Below, in pieces: positions 1-6,310 of a stretch of 23,802 nt of DNA. Within the stretch, counting starts at the first letter, position 1; every line of letters starts with the position of its first letter. The stretch comes from an uncultured Lachnospiraceae bacterium (lineage in GTDB: Bacteria > Bacillota > Clostridia > Lachnospirales > Lachnospiraceae), in NCBI GenBank assembly GCA_902803625.1, contig CADCQV010000175.1, positions 1 through 23,802 on the forward strand, in the 5' to 3' direction. A program made the position numbers and the translations under genes. Below the pieces are notes generated by a model that did not search any database, was not told the DNA's origin, and saw only the letters and a list, made by a program, of their open reading frames with translations.

Positions 1-23
1 ATTAGCAAGGATTGTTTGATAAC

Positions 24-141
24 GAGCGATATTTTGGCGGTTTGAGTGAAATATTTCGATCATGAGCGATAAATGAGCGATATATTTCAATCATGAGCGA
101 TAAATGGTCGATAAAATTCAAGAATCGTTCGATAAAAAGCG
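24..141. repeat. Degenerate 31-bp tandem repeat built on GAGCGATA
   Basis: Two adjacent 31-bp units at 61-91 and 92-122 match at 26 of 31 positions and share the start CATGAGCGATAAATG. Related GAGCGAT or TCGATAAAA fragments occur at 24-30, 75-81, 106-116 and 129-136. The stretch is AT-rich and has no open frame of note. It could be a decayed minisatellite or a protein-binding array. It has too few and too diverged copies to say more, and no spacer structure. Confidence 0.5.
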
Positions 142-237
142 AAACTACCATAATCAAAACGATATTCCATACTACCACAAAAACTACCGCAGGTTTTAAG
201 GAGCAATAAAACCACTTAAGGAAGATTAAGTCAGATC

Positions 238-336
238 ATGATGGAACACTCAGATAAATCAAGGAGTTTCAAGGCTGATCACAACAGATTACGGCTATGT
301 AATATCCGTGGTATGGGCTATAAGTTCGAGGCGTGA
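238..336 (+). pseudogene. C-terminal remnant of an OmpR/PhoB-type response regulator
   Basis: Reading from 238 in frame to the TGA at 334-336, the last residues are NIRGMGYKFEA. This closely resembles the wing and final strand of OmpR-family winged-helix domains (typically VRGxGYKFE). The roughly 20 residues before it (MMEHSDKSRSFKADHNRLR) only loosely suggest the family, and an in-frame TAA lies at 217-219, so no receiver domain or recognition helix survives. Just after the stop, an AGGAA motif and an ATG at 350 open a 15-codon frame (MKKCVHFIKYPLNIR) that could be the broken start of the partner sensor kinase. The two-component reading is inference from a short motif. It could also be chance. 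Confidence 0.4.
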
Positions 337-400
337 CAGGAAACAACCTATGAAAAAATGTGTTCACTTCATTAAATATCCCTTAAATATTAGGTAAAAC

Positions 401-505
401 TTATTGATTTTGCGCTTCCACGAGCTTCGGTATATCTTCTTCCTTTGCACCGGGTTCTTCAAAATTCCCGGGCCTTCTTAATGTCCTTAAGGAATCTATT
501 TTTAC
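401..505 (-). pseudogene. C-terminal remnant resembling iron-containing alcohol dehydrogenase
   Basis: On the minus strand, the frame from 505 down to the stop at 403-401 reads through the residues FEEPGAKEEDIPKLVEAQNQ. The GAKEEDIPKLV part resembles the C-terminal segment of clostridial iron-containing alcohol dehydrogenases (for example GAKEEDIPHLV). The frame is closed upstream by a stop at 508-506, has no start codon, and lacks the NAD- and iron-binding parts, so it can only be a scrap. It is the only minus-strand coding trace in the window. Confidence 0.35.
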
Positions 506-540
506 CTATGACAGGCTCTTTTTTAATTTTGAACTGTATA

Positions 541-578
541 TATAATCAGGATAGAAAATATTGAGCTAATGGTGAAGG
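541..578 (+). promoter_or_regulatory. Candidate promoter -10 and ribosome site for the 815-residue gene
   Basis: A perfect TATAAT lies at 541-546, 35 bp before the ATG at 582. A GGTGAAGG Shine-Dalgarno-like stretch lies at 571-578. No good TTGACA-like hexamer sits 16-18 bp upstream of the -10, so the promoter would depend on an activator or another element, or the call is wrong. Confidence 0.4.
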
Positions 579-581
579 CTT

Positions 582-3029
582 ATGAAGAGATTATTTGAAC
601 TTGTTAAACAGCTTGCTTTGAGCGAAACACGCACAGAGATAATAAATGGCGAAGAGGTGCGGAGCGCGTCTGACCACTACGTGGAGATAGCTTCCTTAAG
701 CCAGATGCTTGAGGAAATGTACTCTCAGGAAAGAGAAACGGGTCAGCCTGTCACGGATGCCACTACTTTGGATGTACTGCGGCAGTCCTTTGCCAGAGTA
801 CTTTCGATCTGCGATGAATATAATTCGCTTCACCCCGGAAATGAGCTCATGTCCGAGATCACCGGGCTCTTAAAAGACGGCAGCGAAGCTCTTTTTAATT
901 ATAATCCGGGGCTTGGATATACTCTGGAAGATGTATTTGACCCCGAAAAGAGATTGCAGCGCACTAAGGCACAGAACCTCAATACAGCCAAGATAGTCGG
1001 TACCGAATTGAGTGCCAGGATACCTGCCGAACTTGATGGACGGAAGGGTTATTTCACTGTGGAAAACCAGCCGGACCAGATCAGCAGATATTTACACGAT
1101 TATGTGCCGGAGGACGATGATTATCCTGCAGATCTAAAGGATCTCTTATCGGCTCTGGATACCGAGCAGGGAAGAGAGGCTTTTGCTGAGGCAGTCGGAA
1201 CTAGTACACTTGGAGATACTGTCTTTAAATATGTTTCCTACAGACCAAAAAACGCCACAAAGCAGAAACTATTAACGGATGCTGAGACCGCAGTAAAGGA
1301 TTTTTTCAAAAAAGCCGGAGTGCCTGAAGACATTGCAAATAACACGATGCAGCAGGAGAACTTTCTCAGGGCGTTTAGCGACTTCCTGACTGATGCAGTT
1401 GAAAATATGAAGGGGCCGGCATTAAATAAGACTCTTGGCGATATGCACACAGGCGCGAATATTGAAAAAAGAAATGTAGCCGTATCACGTACCGCTGATA
1501 TGCTTGGCATGAGTAATATCATCGCCTATGCCACGACTTCAACCGCAGAGATCAACGGAAAGACTGTTAATGGTGTCTTCATGGAGGATGCCAATGCTGT
1601 GGACACGAATAAGTTCAAAAGCAGAATATCAAAAAACGGGATGCAGAATGAGATAGATTTTAATGAGGCCGAGGTGATCCGGCAGGCATCTGATATACAG
1701 GCACTTGATTATATCTGCGGCGGAACGGACAGACATGATCTGAACATTATGGTGCGCTATGATGAAGCAGGTAAAAAGATCAATGGCATAGTCGGGATAG
1801 ACAATGATATGTCCTTTGGAAATATGGATCCTGAAGGGATAGATCTGGGGAGACGCTATATGGCAGGGCCCGACAATATGCTGGTGATGCGGAGATCTAC
1901 TGCCGACCGGATAATGTCAATGCAGAAGAACTCCTTTGCGGAATCCATGAAAGGACTCATAAAGGAAGACGAAATTGAGGCAGCCTGGAAAAGAGTAGAG
2001 AGGCTGCAGAGTAAGATCGCAGTAAACATACTTCGTGAGGGAGACCTGACTGATAAATCCGCAAAGTCCAGGTTGGGTGATGATATATCAGGCGGGCATA
2101 TAAGGATATTGTCGGATAATGATCCTCTCTGGGAGAAAATGAGTATAAAGAAGCTTGCAGTACAGGCAGGAAACAGATCATTGTTCGGTCAGATAGCTAA
2201 AAGCGGGATATTCAAAATGAATCCTCTTACGAATGAAATGCTGGACTGCAGGTGTAAAGCGGATGAGATCAGGATCGGTATAAAAACAAAATATGAAGGG
2301 AGTGATATCTATAAACCCGAAGACATAATGCAGCTCTACAGACACCGGAAGAATGGACTTGATAAGAACGATATTTCTGCCGGTCTCAGGTACTATTGGC
2401 AGGAATTAGAGCCGCTTATGGACCGGGATGTTTTTAGCGATAAAACATATAAAGAAATGGGAATAGCGGGTCTGCCCGATTGTATATACTGTGACGGGAA
2501 GCCGATAAGGGATGTCCTTAAGGATAAGTACGGTATCACACCTTCGGATAATGATGAACTGAAGGCTGATATCGCTATGCTTGCAACAAGCGGCAGGCAT
2601 CAGCTTTCGATCGCAAATATCCAGAAGGATAAGGACGGAAAGCTGTTTGTCAATGTTTCCGATATAACGATGGATCTTAAGCCCCTGGATAAATACAAAG
2701 GATTCTTCGGGACAGCAAGATCGACGAGAGCGGAGAAAATGGCCCGTAATGCAGAAAAGACAAGAAAGGACAGATTTGCCGCCATCAGTGCCCTGGTCGA
2801 GAAAGCTTATCTTGAAAAGACCGGGCAGCCGCTTAACCCTGCAGAGAATACGGTAAAACAAGCCCCCGGAAGGGCGCGGAGTAAATCTGTTTATGTAAAA
2901 CACACCTCTCTCGATACACTTCTCGTAAAAGAAGGAAAGAACCCGAAACAGAATAATCCGGTAAATACTGAGATCAAACATAATCGCAGTAACAGTATAT
3001 CAAAGGGGAGAAAGATCCATTTCTCTTGA
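582..3029 (+). CDS. Large orphan protein with a PI3/4-kinase-like or HipA-like phosphotransferase core
   Basis: I do not recognise this 815-residue protein as a named family. The middle has a kinase-like signature: GGTDRHDLN with D383, H385 and N388, as in the catalytic loop DRHxxN of PI3/PI4 kinases, then IDNDMSFG with D407 and D409 in the metal-binding position, about 20 residues later as expected. Upstream, IIAYATTSTAEINGKTVNGVFMED (roughly 310-333) could be the end of the N-lobe and the hinge; I could not place the nucleotide-binding lysine. The N-terminal 130 residues are charged and helical. The last 80 (from about 735) are very basic and look disordered. There is no signal peptide or membrane segment, so it is cytosolic or exported by an unconventional route. 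It stands alone between a decayed region and the copper unit. A substrate cannot be inferred. Confidence 0.6.
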   Translation: MKRLFELVKQLALSETRTEIINGEEVRSASDHYVEIASLSQMLEEMYSQERETGQPVTDATTLDVLRQSFARVLSICDEYNSLHPGNELMSEITGLLKDGSEALFNYNPGLGYTLEDVFDPEKRLQRTKAQNLNTAKIVGTELSARIPAELDGRKGYFTVENQPDQISRYLHDYVPEDDDYPADLKDLLSALDTEQGREAFAEAVGTSTLGDTVFKYVSYRPKNATKQKLLTDAETAVKDFFKKAGVPEDIANNTMQQENFLRAFSDFLTDAVENMKGPALNKTLGDMHTGANIEKRNVAVSRTADMLGMSNIIAYATTSTAEINGKTVNGVFMEDANAVDTNKFKSRISKNGMQNEIDFNEAEVIRQASDIQALDYICGGTDRHDLNIMVRYDEAGKKINGIVGIDNDMSFGNMDPEGIDLGRRYMAGPDNMLVMRRSTADRIMSMQKNSFAESMKGLIKEDEIEAAWKRVERLQSKIAVNILREGDLTDKSAKSRLGDDISGGHIRILSDNDPLWEKMSIKKLAVQAGNRSLFGQIAKSGIFKMNPLTNEMLDCRCKADEIRIGIKTKYEGSDIYKPEDIMQLYRHRKNGLDKNDISAGLRYYWQELEPLMDRDVFSDKTYKEMGIAGLPDCIYCDGKPIRDVLKDKYGITPSDNDELKADIAMLATSGRHQLSIANIQKDKDGKLFVNVSDITMDLKPLDKYKGFFGTARSTRAEKMARNAEKTRKDRFAAISALVEKAYLEKTGQPLNPAENTVKQAPGRARSKSVYVKHTSLDTLLVKEGKNPKQNNPVNTEIKHNRSNSISKGRKIHFS

Positions 3030-3070
3030 AATGCCATACGCCCTTTTTCAGTACTTTTGGCCTTAAGGAT

Positions 3071-3099
3071 TTGACAGATACCCCTCCGGGGTATATATT
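3071..3099 (+). promoter_or_regulatory. Sigma-A promoter of the csoR-copA unit
   Basis: TTGACA (3071-3076) and TATATT (3094-3099) are separated by exactly 17 bp, which is near consensus. Transcription would begin about 3105-3107. The first CsoR palindrome fills the spacer, so copper-free CsoR bound there would block RNA polymerase. Confidence 0.8.
3078..3094. promoter_or_regulatory. CsoR operator 1
   Basis: Perfect inverted repeat ATACCCC-TCC-GGGGTAT with 7-bp arms and a 3-bp centre. It matches the known CsoR operator form (TACCCC...GGGGTA). It lies between the -35 and -10 hexamers of the csoR promoter. Confidence 0.85.
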
Positions 3100-3112
3100 G
3101 GTTAAAGCCGAT

Positions 3113-3129
3113 ATACCCCGGTGGGGTAT
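3113..3129. promoter_or_regulatory. CsoR operator 2
   Basis: Second perfect inverted repeat ATACCCC-GGT-GGGGTAT, with arms identical to operator 1 and its centre 35 bp further on. It falls just downstream of the expected transcription start and before the csoR ribosome site. Binding would block elongation or strengthen repression. Confidence 0.85.
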
Positions 3130-3136
3130 TTATATT

Positions 3137-3149
3137 GGAGGGAAATATG
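3137..3149 (+). promoter_or_regulatory. Ribosome site that sets the csoR start at 3147
   Basis: GGAGGG at 3137-3142 is followed by AAAT and an ATG at 3147. A longer in-frame reading from TTG at 3135 would overlap this ribosome site itself, so the ATG is preferred. Confidence 0.75.
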
Positions 3150-3482
3150 TCTTTGAACGAAAATAATACGGAAGAAATGAACGGGAGCTGTCCACATTGC
3201 TCCGGAAAGCATAAGGAAAGAGGAGATAAAGAAAAAAAAGACCTTATGAACAGGCTGAAAAGGATAGAGGGCCAGGTGCGTGGAGTTGAGGGAATGCTTG
3301 AAAGCAATGCATACTGCACAGATATACTGATACAGGTGTCTGCCATTACAAGCGCACTTAACAGCTTTAATAAGGTTCTGCTTTCCAATCATATGAGAAC
3401 CTGTGTGGCTGACAATATCAGAGAGGGCAATGATGAGATCATTGACGAGCTTGTGGTTACGCTTAAGAAGCTTATGAAATAA
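3147..3482 (+). CDS. csoR: Copper-sensing transcriptional repressor CsoR
   Basis: CsoR/RcnR-family all-helical repressor of 111 residues. In this family the apo protein binds DNA and Cu(I) binding releases it. The core RLKRIEGQVRGVEGML begins at residue 36. The Cu(I) ligands of true CsoR are all present: C57 (AYCTDIL), H82 and C86 (NHMRTC). This Cys-His-Cys set favours copper over the nickel (RcnR) and formaldehyde (FrmR) branches. An N-terminal extension carries an extra CPHC motif (C15, C18), which is not part of the core sensor and could be a second metal site. Two CsoR palindromes sit in its own promoter, so it is autoregulated. It is followed after 51 bp by the copper ATPase, its expected target. 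The start at 3147 is chosen because of its ribosome site. Confidence 0.93.
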   Translation: MSLNENNTEEMNGSCPHCSGKHKERGDKEKKDLMNRLKRIEGQVRGVEGMLESNAYCTDILIQVSAITSALNSFNKVLLSNHMRTCVADNIREGNDEIIDELVVTLKKLMK

Positions 3483-3533
3483 GGGCTTTAGAAGAAGGAT
3501 ATTGAAAAGAGGAAGGAGCTTTATCGAAAGGAA

Positions 3534-6167
3534 ATGGAGCAATATAAGGTAACGGGAATGAGCTGCGCCGCATGCCAGGCCAGGGTCGAAAAGGCCGTAA
3601 ACGCTGTAGATGGTGTGGAAAGCTGCGCTGTGAGCCTTCTAACGAACACAATGGGTGTTGAGGGAAACGCATCAGCGGAGGAAATAATCAGGGCCGTGGA
3701 GGCGGCCGGCTATGGTGCGGTCAAAAAAAAGCCGGATAAAGGAGGCTCCTCTTTGGGAAGCTATGAGGATTCGCTGAAGGATACAGAAACACCGGTGCTT
3801 AAAAAAAGGCTTGCCGCTTCGGTAATCCTGCTGATCCCGCTTATGTATGTTTCAATGGGGCATATGCTTTTTAACTGGCCATTGCCGCCGTTTCTTGACG
3901 GTAACCATGTGGCAATGGGGTTATATGAGCTATTGATAGCCGGAGCTGTCATGGTGATAAACCAGAAATTTTTTATAAGCGGCTTCAAAGGTCTTATTCA
4001 CGGATCCCCGAATATGGATACCCTGGTAGCCCTCGGAGCGACAGCATCCTTCTCATACAGCGTATATGCTCTTTTTGAAATGACAGGAGCTGTAATGGAA
4101 GGAAATACAGCTCAGGTCCTCTACTATATGGATCAGTTCTACTTTGAATCCGCCGCAATGATCCTTACCCTTATCACGGTCGGAAAGACCCTGGAAGCAA
4201 GATCAAAGGGAAAAACCACGGATGCCCTGAAATCTCTGATGAAGCTCGCACCGAAGACTGCCGTTATCCTGGAAGGCGGTAAAGAGAGAACCGTCGGCAT
4301 AGATGAGGTTAAGGTTGGAGACAGATTCGTGGTAAGGCCCGGGGACAGCATACCGGTAGACGGTATTGTAAAAGAGGGCGAAAGCGCTGTTAATGAGTCC
4401 GCACTGACCGGGGAAAGCGTTCCTGTGGAAAAACAGACAGGTGACAGGGTTTTTTCAGCAACCATCAATACTTCAGGGTATATGGTGTGCGAAGCTTTGA
4501 GGGTCGGGGAGGATACCACTCTTTCAGGGATCATACGGATGGTGAGTGATGCCGCAGCAACCAAGGCGCCGATCGCCAAGATCGCTGACAGGGTTTCAGC
4601 CGTGTTTGTGCCGGCAGTATTGGGGATTTCGCTTGTTACATTTATAGCGTGGCTGCTTTCGGGGCAGACCACCGGATATGCGATTGCCCGGGCGGTATCG
4701 GTATTGGTTATAAGCTGTCCCTGTGCTTTGGGGCTTGCAACTCCCGTGGCGATAATGGTTGGAAACGGCGTAGGGGCAAAAAACGGGATATTGTTTAAGA
4801 CTGCGGCAGTACAGGAGCTTATGGGGAAAACCAGGATAGTCGCCCTGGATAAGACAGGGACGATAACCACAGGGGTCATGCGTGTTACGGATCTTATTCC
4901 GGCAGACGGTTTTGATGAAAAAGAGCTGATGACAGTCGCTTATGCCCTTGAATCGAAAAGTGAGCATCCTATATCAAGCGCGATCGTAGAGCATGCAAAG
5001 GAGCTTGGTATCAGGCTCCGGGAGACTACGCAGTTTGAAGTCCTGTCAGGAAACGGATTAAGGGCGAAGCTCGACGGAGCTTTAATAGCAGGCGGCAAGG
5101 ACAGGTTTATAACGGGTATGCCGGAAAGCCGCGATGCTTTAAGCACATCAATCATAGGAGGGGATGCTGAAAACAAAGCGGAAGAAAGCAAAAAAACAGC
5201 ATCTGAATGCCTTTCAGAGCTGTCAAAAAAGGGAAAGACGCCGGTTCTCTTTACAAAAGATAACAGACTGGTCGGAATAATCGCGGTTGCCGATACCATA
5301 AAGGATGATACGTCTAAGGGAGTCAGCGAGCTTAAGAAAATGGGTATCCATGTGGTGATGCTGACCGGTGATAATGAGATCACGGCGGGGACAATAGCAG
5401 AGCAGGCAGGAGTAGACGAGGTTATAGCAGGGGTACTTCCCGATGGAAAAGAGGCCGTAATAAGAAGGCTTATGAAAGAGGGGAGGGTTGCTATGGTCGG
5501 AGACGGAATAAATGATGCTCCTGCCCTTACCGCAGCAGATGTCGGGGTCGCTATCGGAGCAGGGACAGACATTGCTATTGATGCAGCGGATATTGTTCTT
5601 ATGAAAAACAGTATCCGCGACGTGGCTGCCGCTGTCAGGATCTCAAGGGCAACGATCAGAAATATATATGAAAATCTGTTCTGGGCATTTTTCTATAACG
5701 TGATCGGCATTCCCCTTGCTGCAGGATGTTACGCCGCTGCCTTTGGCTGGACACTTAATCCGATGTTCGGAGCAGCCGCTATGGGGCTTTCAAGTTTCTG
5801 TGTGGTATCAAACGCACTTAGATTAAACTGGATAAAGGTATATGACGGAAGCAGGGATAAACCGCCAAGAGCCCCGGTCAATCACAGGATCATCCGCCCG
5901 GCCGATGCTGAGGCTGATAATGATAAAATAAAAAATATTGCAAAAGAAAAGGAGAAAAGTGAAATGAAGATCAAAGTAAACGGAATGATGTGCCCTCATT
6001 GTGAGGCTCGTGTAAAGAAAGCTGTCGAGGCTATAGAAGGAGTCGGATCGGCTGTAGCTTCCCATGAGGAGAATCTGGTAACCATCACAAATACCGGAGA
6101 CGTGGATGAGGAGCTTATCAAAGCCGCAATTACGGAAGCCGGCTATGAGTACGCAGGAATAGCATGA
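3534..6167 (+). CDS. copA: Cu(I)-exporting P1B-type ATPase, CopA type, with HMA domains at both ends
   Basis: P1B-1 ATPase of 877 residues in the inner membrane, pumping Cu(I) out of the cytosol. In order: an N-terminal HMA domain with GMSCAAC (C11, C14); membrane helices from about residue 88; actuator TGES at 292-295; the membrane copper motif CPC (C395, C397); the phosphorylation site DKTGT (D439); the nucleotide-binding HP pair (H478, P479); and the hinge GDGINDAP (D657). After the last helices comes a charged linker of about 40 residues, then a second HMA domain (from residue 811, GMMCPHC, C820 and C823). Most CopA proteins carry HMA domains only at the N-terminus, so the C-terminal one is unusual and looks like a fused CopZ chaperone. 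A glycine/serine/lysine-rich insert (about 540-570) lies in the nucleotide-binding domain. The gene is co-transcribed with csoR and should be induced by copper. Confidence 0.95.
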   Translation: MEQYKVTGMSCAACQARVEKAVNAVDGVESCAVSLLTNTMGVEGNASAEEIIRAVEAAGYGAVKKKPDKGGSSLGSYEDSLKDTETPVLKKRLAASVILLIPLMYVSMGHMLFNWPLPPFLDGNHVAMGLYELLIAGAVMVINQKFFISGFKGLIHGSPNMDTLVALGATASFSYSVYALFEMTGAVMEGNTAQVLYYMDQFYFESAAMILTLITVGKTLEARSKGKTTDALKSLMKLAPKTAVILEGGKERTVGIDEVKVGDRFVVRPGDSIPVDGIVKEGESAVNESALTGESVPVEKQTGDRVFSATINTSGYMVCEALRVGEDTTLSGIIRMVSDAAATKAPIAKIADRVSAVFVPAVLGISLVTFIAWLLSGQTTGYAIARAVSVLVISCPCALGLATPVAIMVGNGVGAKNGILFKTAAVQELMGKTRIVALDKTGTITTGVMRVTDLIPADGFDEKELMTVAYALESKSEHPISSAIVEHAKELGIRLRETTQFEVLSGNGLRAKLDGALIAGGKDRFITGMPESRDALSTSIIGGDAENKAEESKKTASECLSELSKKGKTPVLFTKDNRLVGIIAVADTIKDDTSKGVSELKKMGIHVVMLTGDNEITAGTIAEQAGVDEVIAGVLPDGKEAVIRRLMKEGRVAMVGDGINDAPALTAADVGVAIGAGTDIAIDAADIVLMKNSIRDVAAAVRISRATIRNIYENLFWAFFYNVIGIPLAAGCYAAAFGWTLNPMFGAAAMGLSSFCVVSNALRLNWIKVYDGSRDKPPRAPVNHRIIRPADAEADNDKIKNIAKEKEKSEMKIKVNGMMCPHCEARVKKAVEAIEGVGSAVASHEENLVTITNTGDVDEELIKAAITEAGYEYAGIA
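5949..5966 (+). promoter_or_regulatory. Internal ribosome site and ATG inside copA
   Basis: AAGGAG at 5949-5954, nine bases, then an in-frame ATG at 5964 that begins exactly at the C-terminal HMA domain. The match and spacing are better than those of copA's own start, where only AAAGG lies two bases before the ATG. Confidence 0.5.
5964..6167 (+). CDS. Possible nested CopZ-like copper chaperone, in frame within copA
   Basis: Starting at the ATG of copA codon 811, this frame gives a 67-residue protein, the usual CopZ length. It has the ferredoxin-like HMA fold pattern: GMMCPHC metal motif (C10 and C13 of the short form), then ARVKKAVEAIEGV and a C-terminal AGYEYAGIA. CopZ carries Cu(I) in the cytosol to CopA. 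The ribosome site just upstream would let the cell make both the CopA fusion and a free chaperone from one gene. Alternatively the site is a relic of a separate copZ fused to copA by loss of the stop codon and is no longer used. The domain is certain; separate translation is inference. Confidence 0.4.
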   Translation: MKIKVNGMMCPHCEARVKKAVEAIEGVGSAVASHEENLVTITNTGDVDEELIKAAITEAGYEYAGIA

Positions 6168-6203
6168 TAAAAGCTCCAGACGTTCCGGGAGTTTATCTAA
6201 AGT

Positions 6204-6216
6204 CTCAGAATGACAT
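6204..6216. repeat. Fragment of dispersed CTCAGAATGACAT repeat
   Basis: Thirteen bases (CTCAGAATGACAT) identical to parts of the repeats at 12511-12523 and 12541-12553. It lies in the 143-bp gap after copA. That gap also has a weak CTCC...GGAG stem (about 6174-6200) without a U-tract, so no convincing terminator is called. Confidence 0.4.
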
Positions 6217-6246
6217 CATAAAGCATCTTTATCCGGGAATGTAATA

Positions 6247-6255
6247 TGCTATAAT
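6247..6255 (+). promoter_or_regulatory. Candidate extended -10 promoter of the acyltransferase-ABC genes
   Basis: TGCTATAAT at 6247-6255 is a perfect extended -10 element, 55 bp before the ATG at 6311. The -35 region (about 6227-6232, CTTTAT) is poor, which extended -10 promoters tolerate. It is the best promoter candidate for the long downstream gene array. Confidence 0.55.
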
Positions 6256-6310
6256 AAGTCGTCGGGCGCGGTTTGCCCTGCAGGATATCACAAAAAAACG
6301 GAAGAAAGCA

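Noticed and set aside
24..141. Short repeats at the window start as a CRISPR array
   Set aside because: Repeat units are directly adjacent with no unique spacers and diverge from copy to copy, and no cas gene is present.
3135..3146. TTG at 3135 as the csoR start
   Set aside because: It overlaps the GGAGGG ribosome site that serves the ATG at 3147.
2406..3542. Minus-strand open frames at the end of the kinase-like gene and across csoR
   Set aside because: They run through the csoR promoter, its operators and the csoR gene, show no family similarity, and are shadows of the plus-strand genes.
4139..4879. Long minus-strand open frame opposite copA
   Set aside because: It lies wholly opposite conserved ATPase codons, has no ribosome site, and its composition mirrors the real gene.
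6168..6202. Rho-independent terminator after copA
   Set aside because: Only a four-base-pair CTCC/GGAG stem with a ten-base loop and no U-tract.
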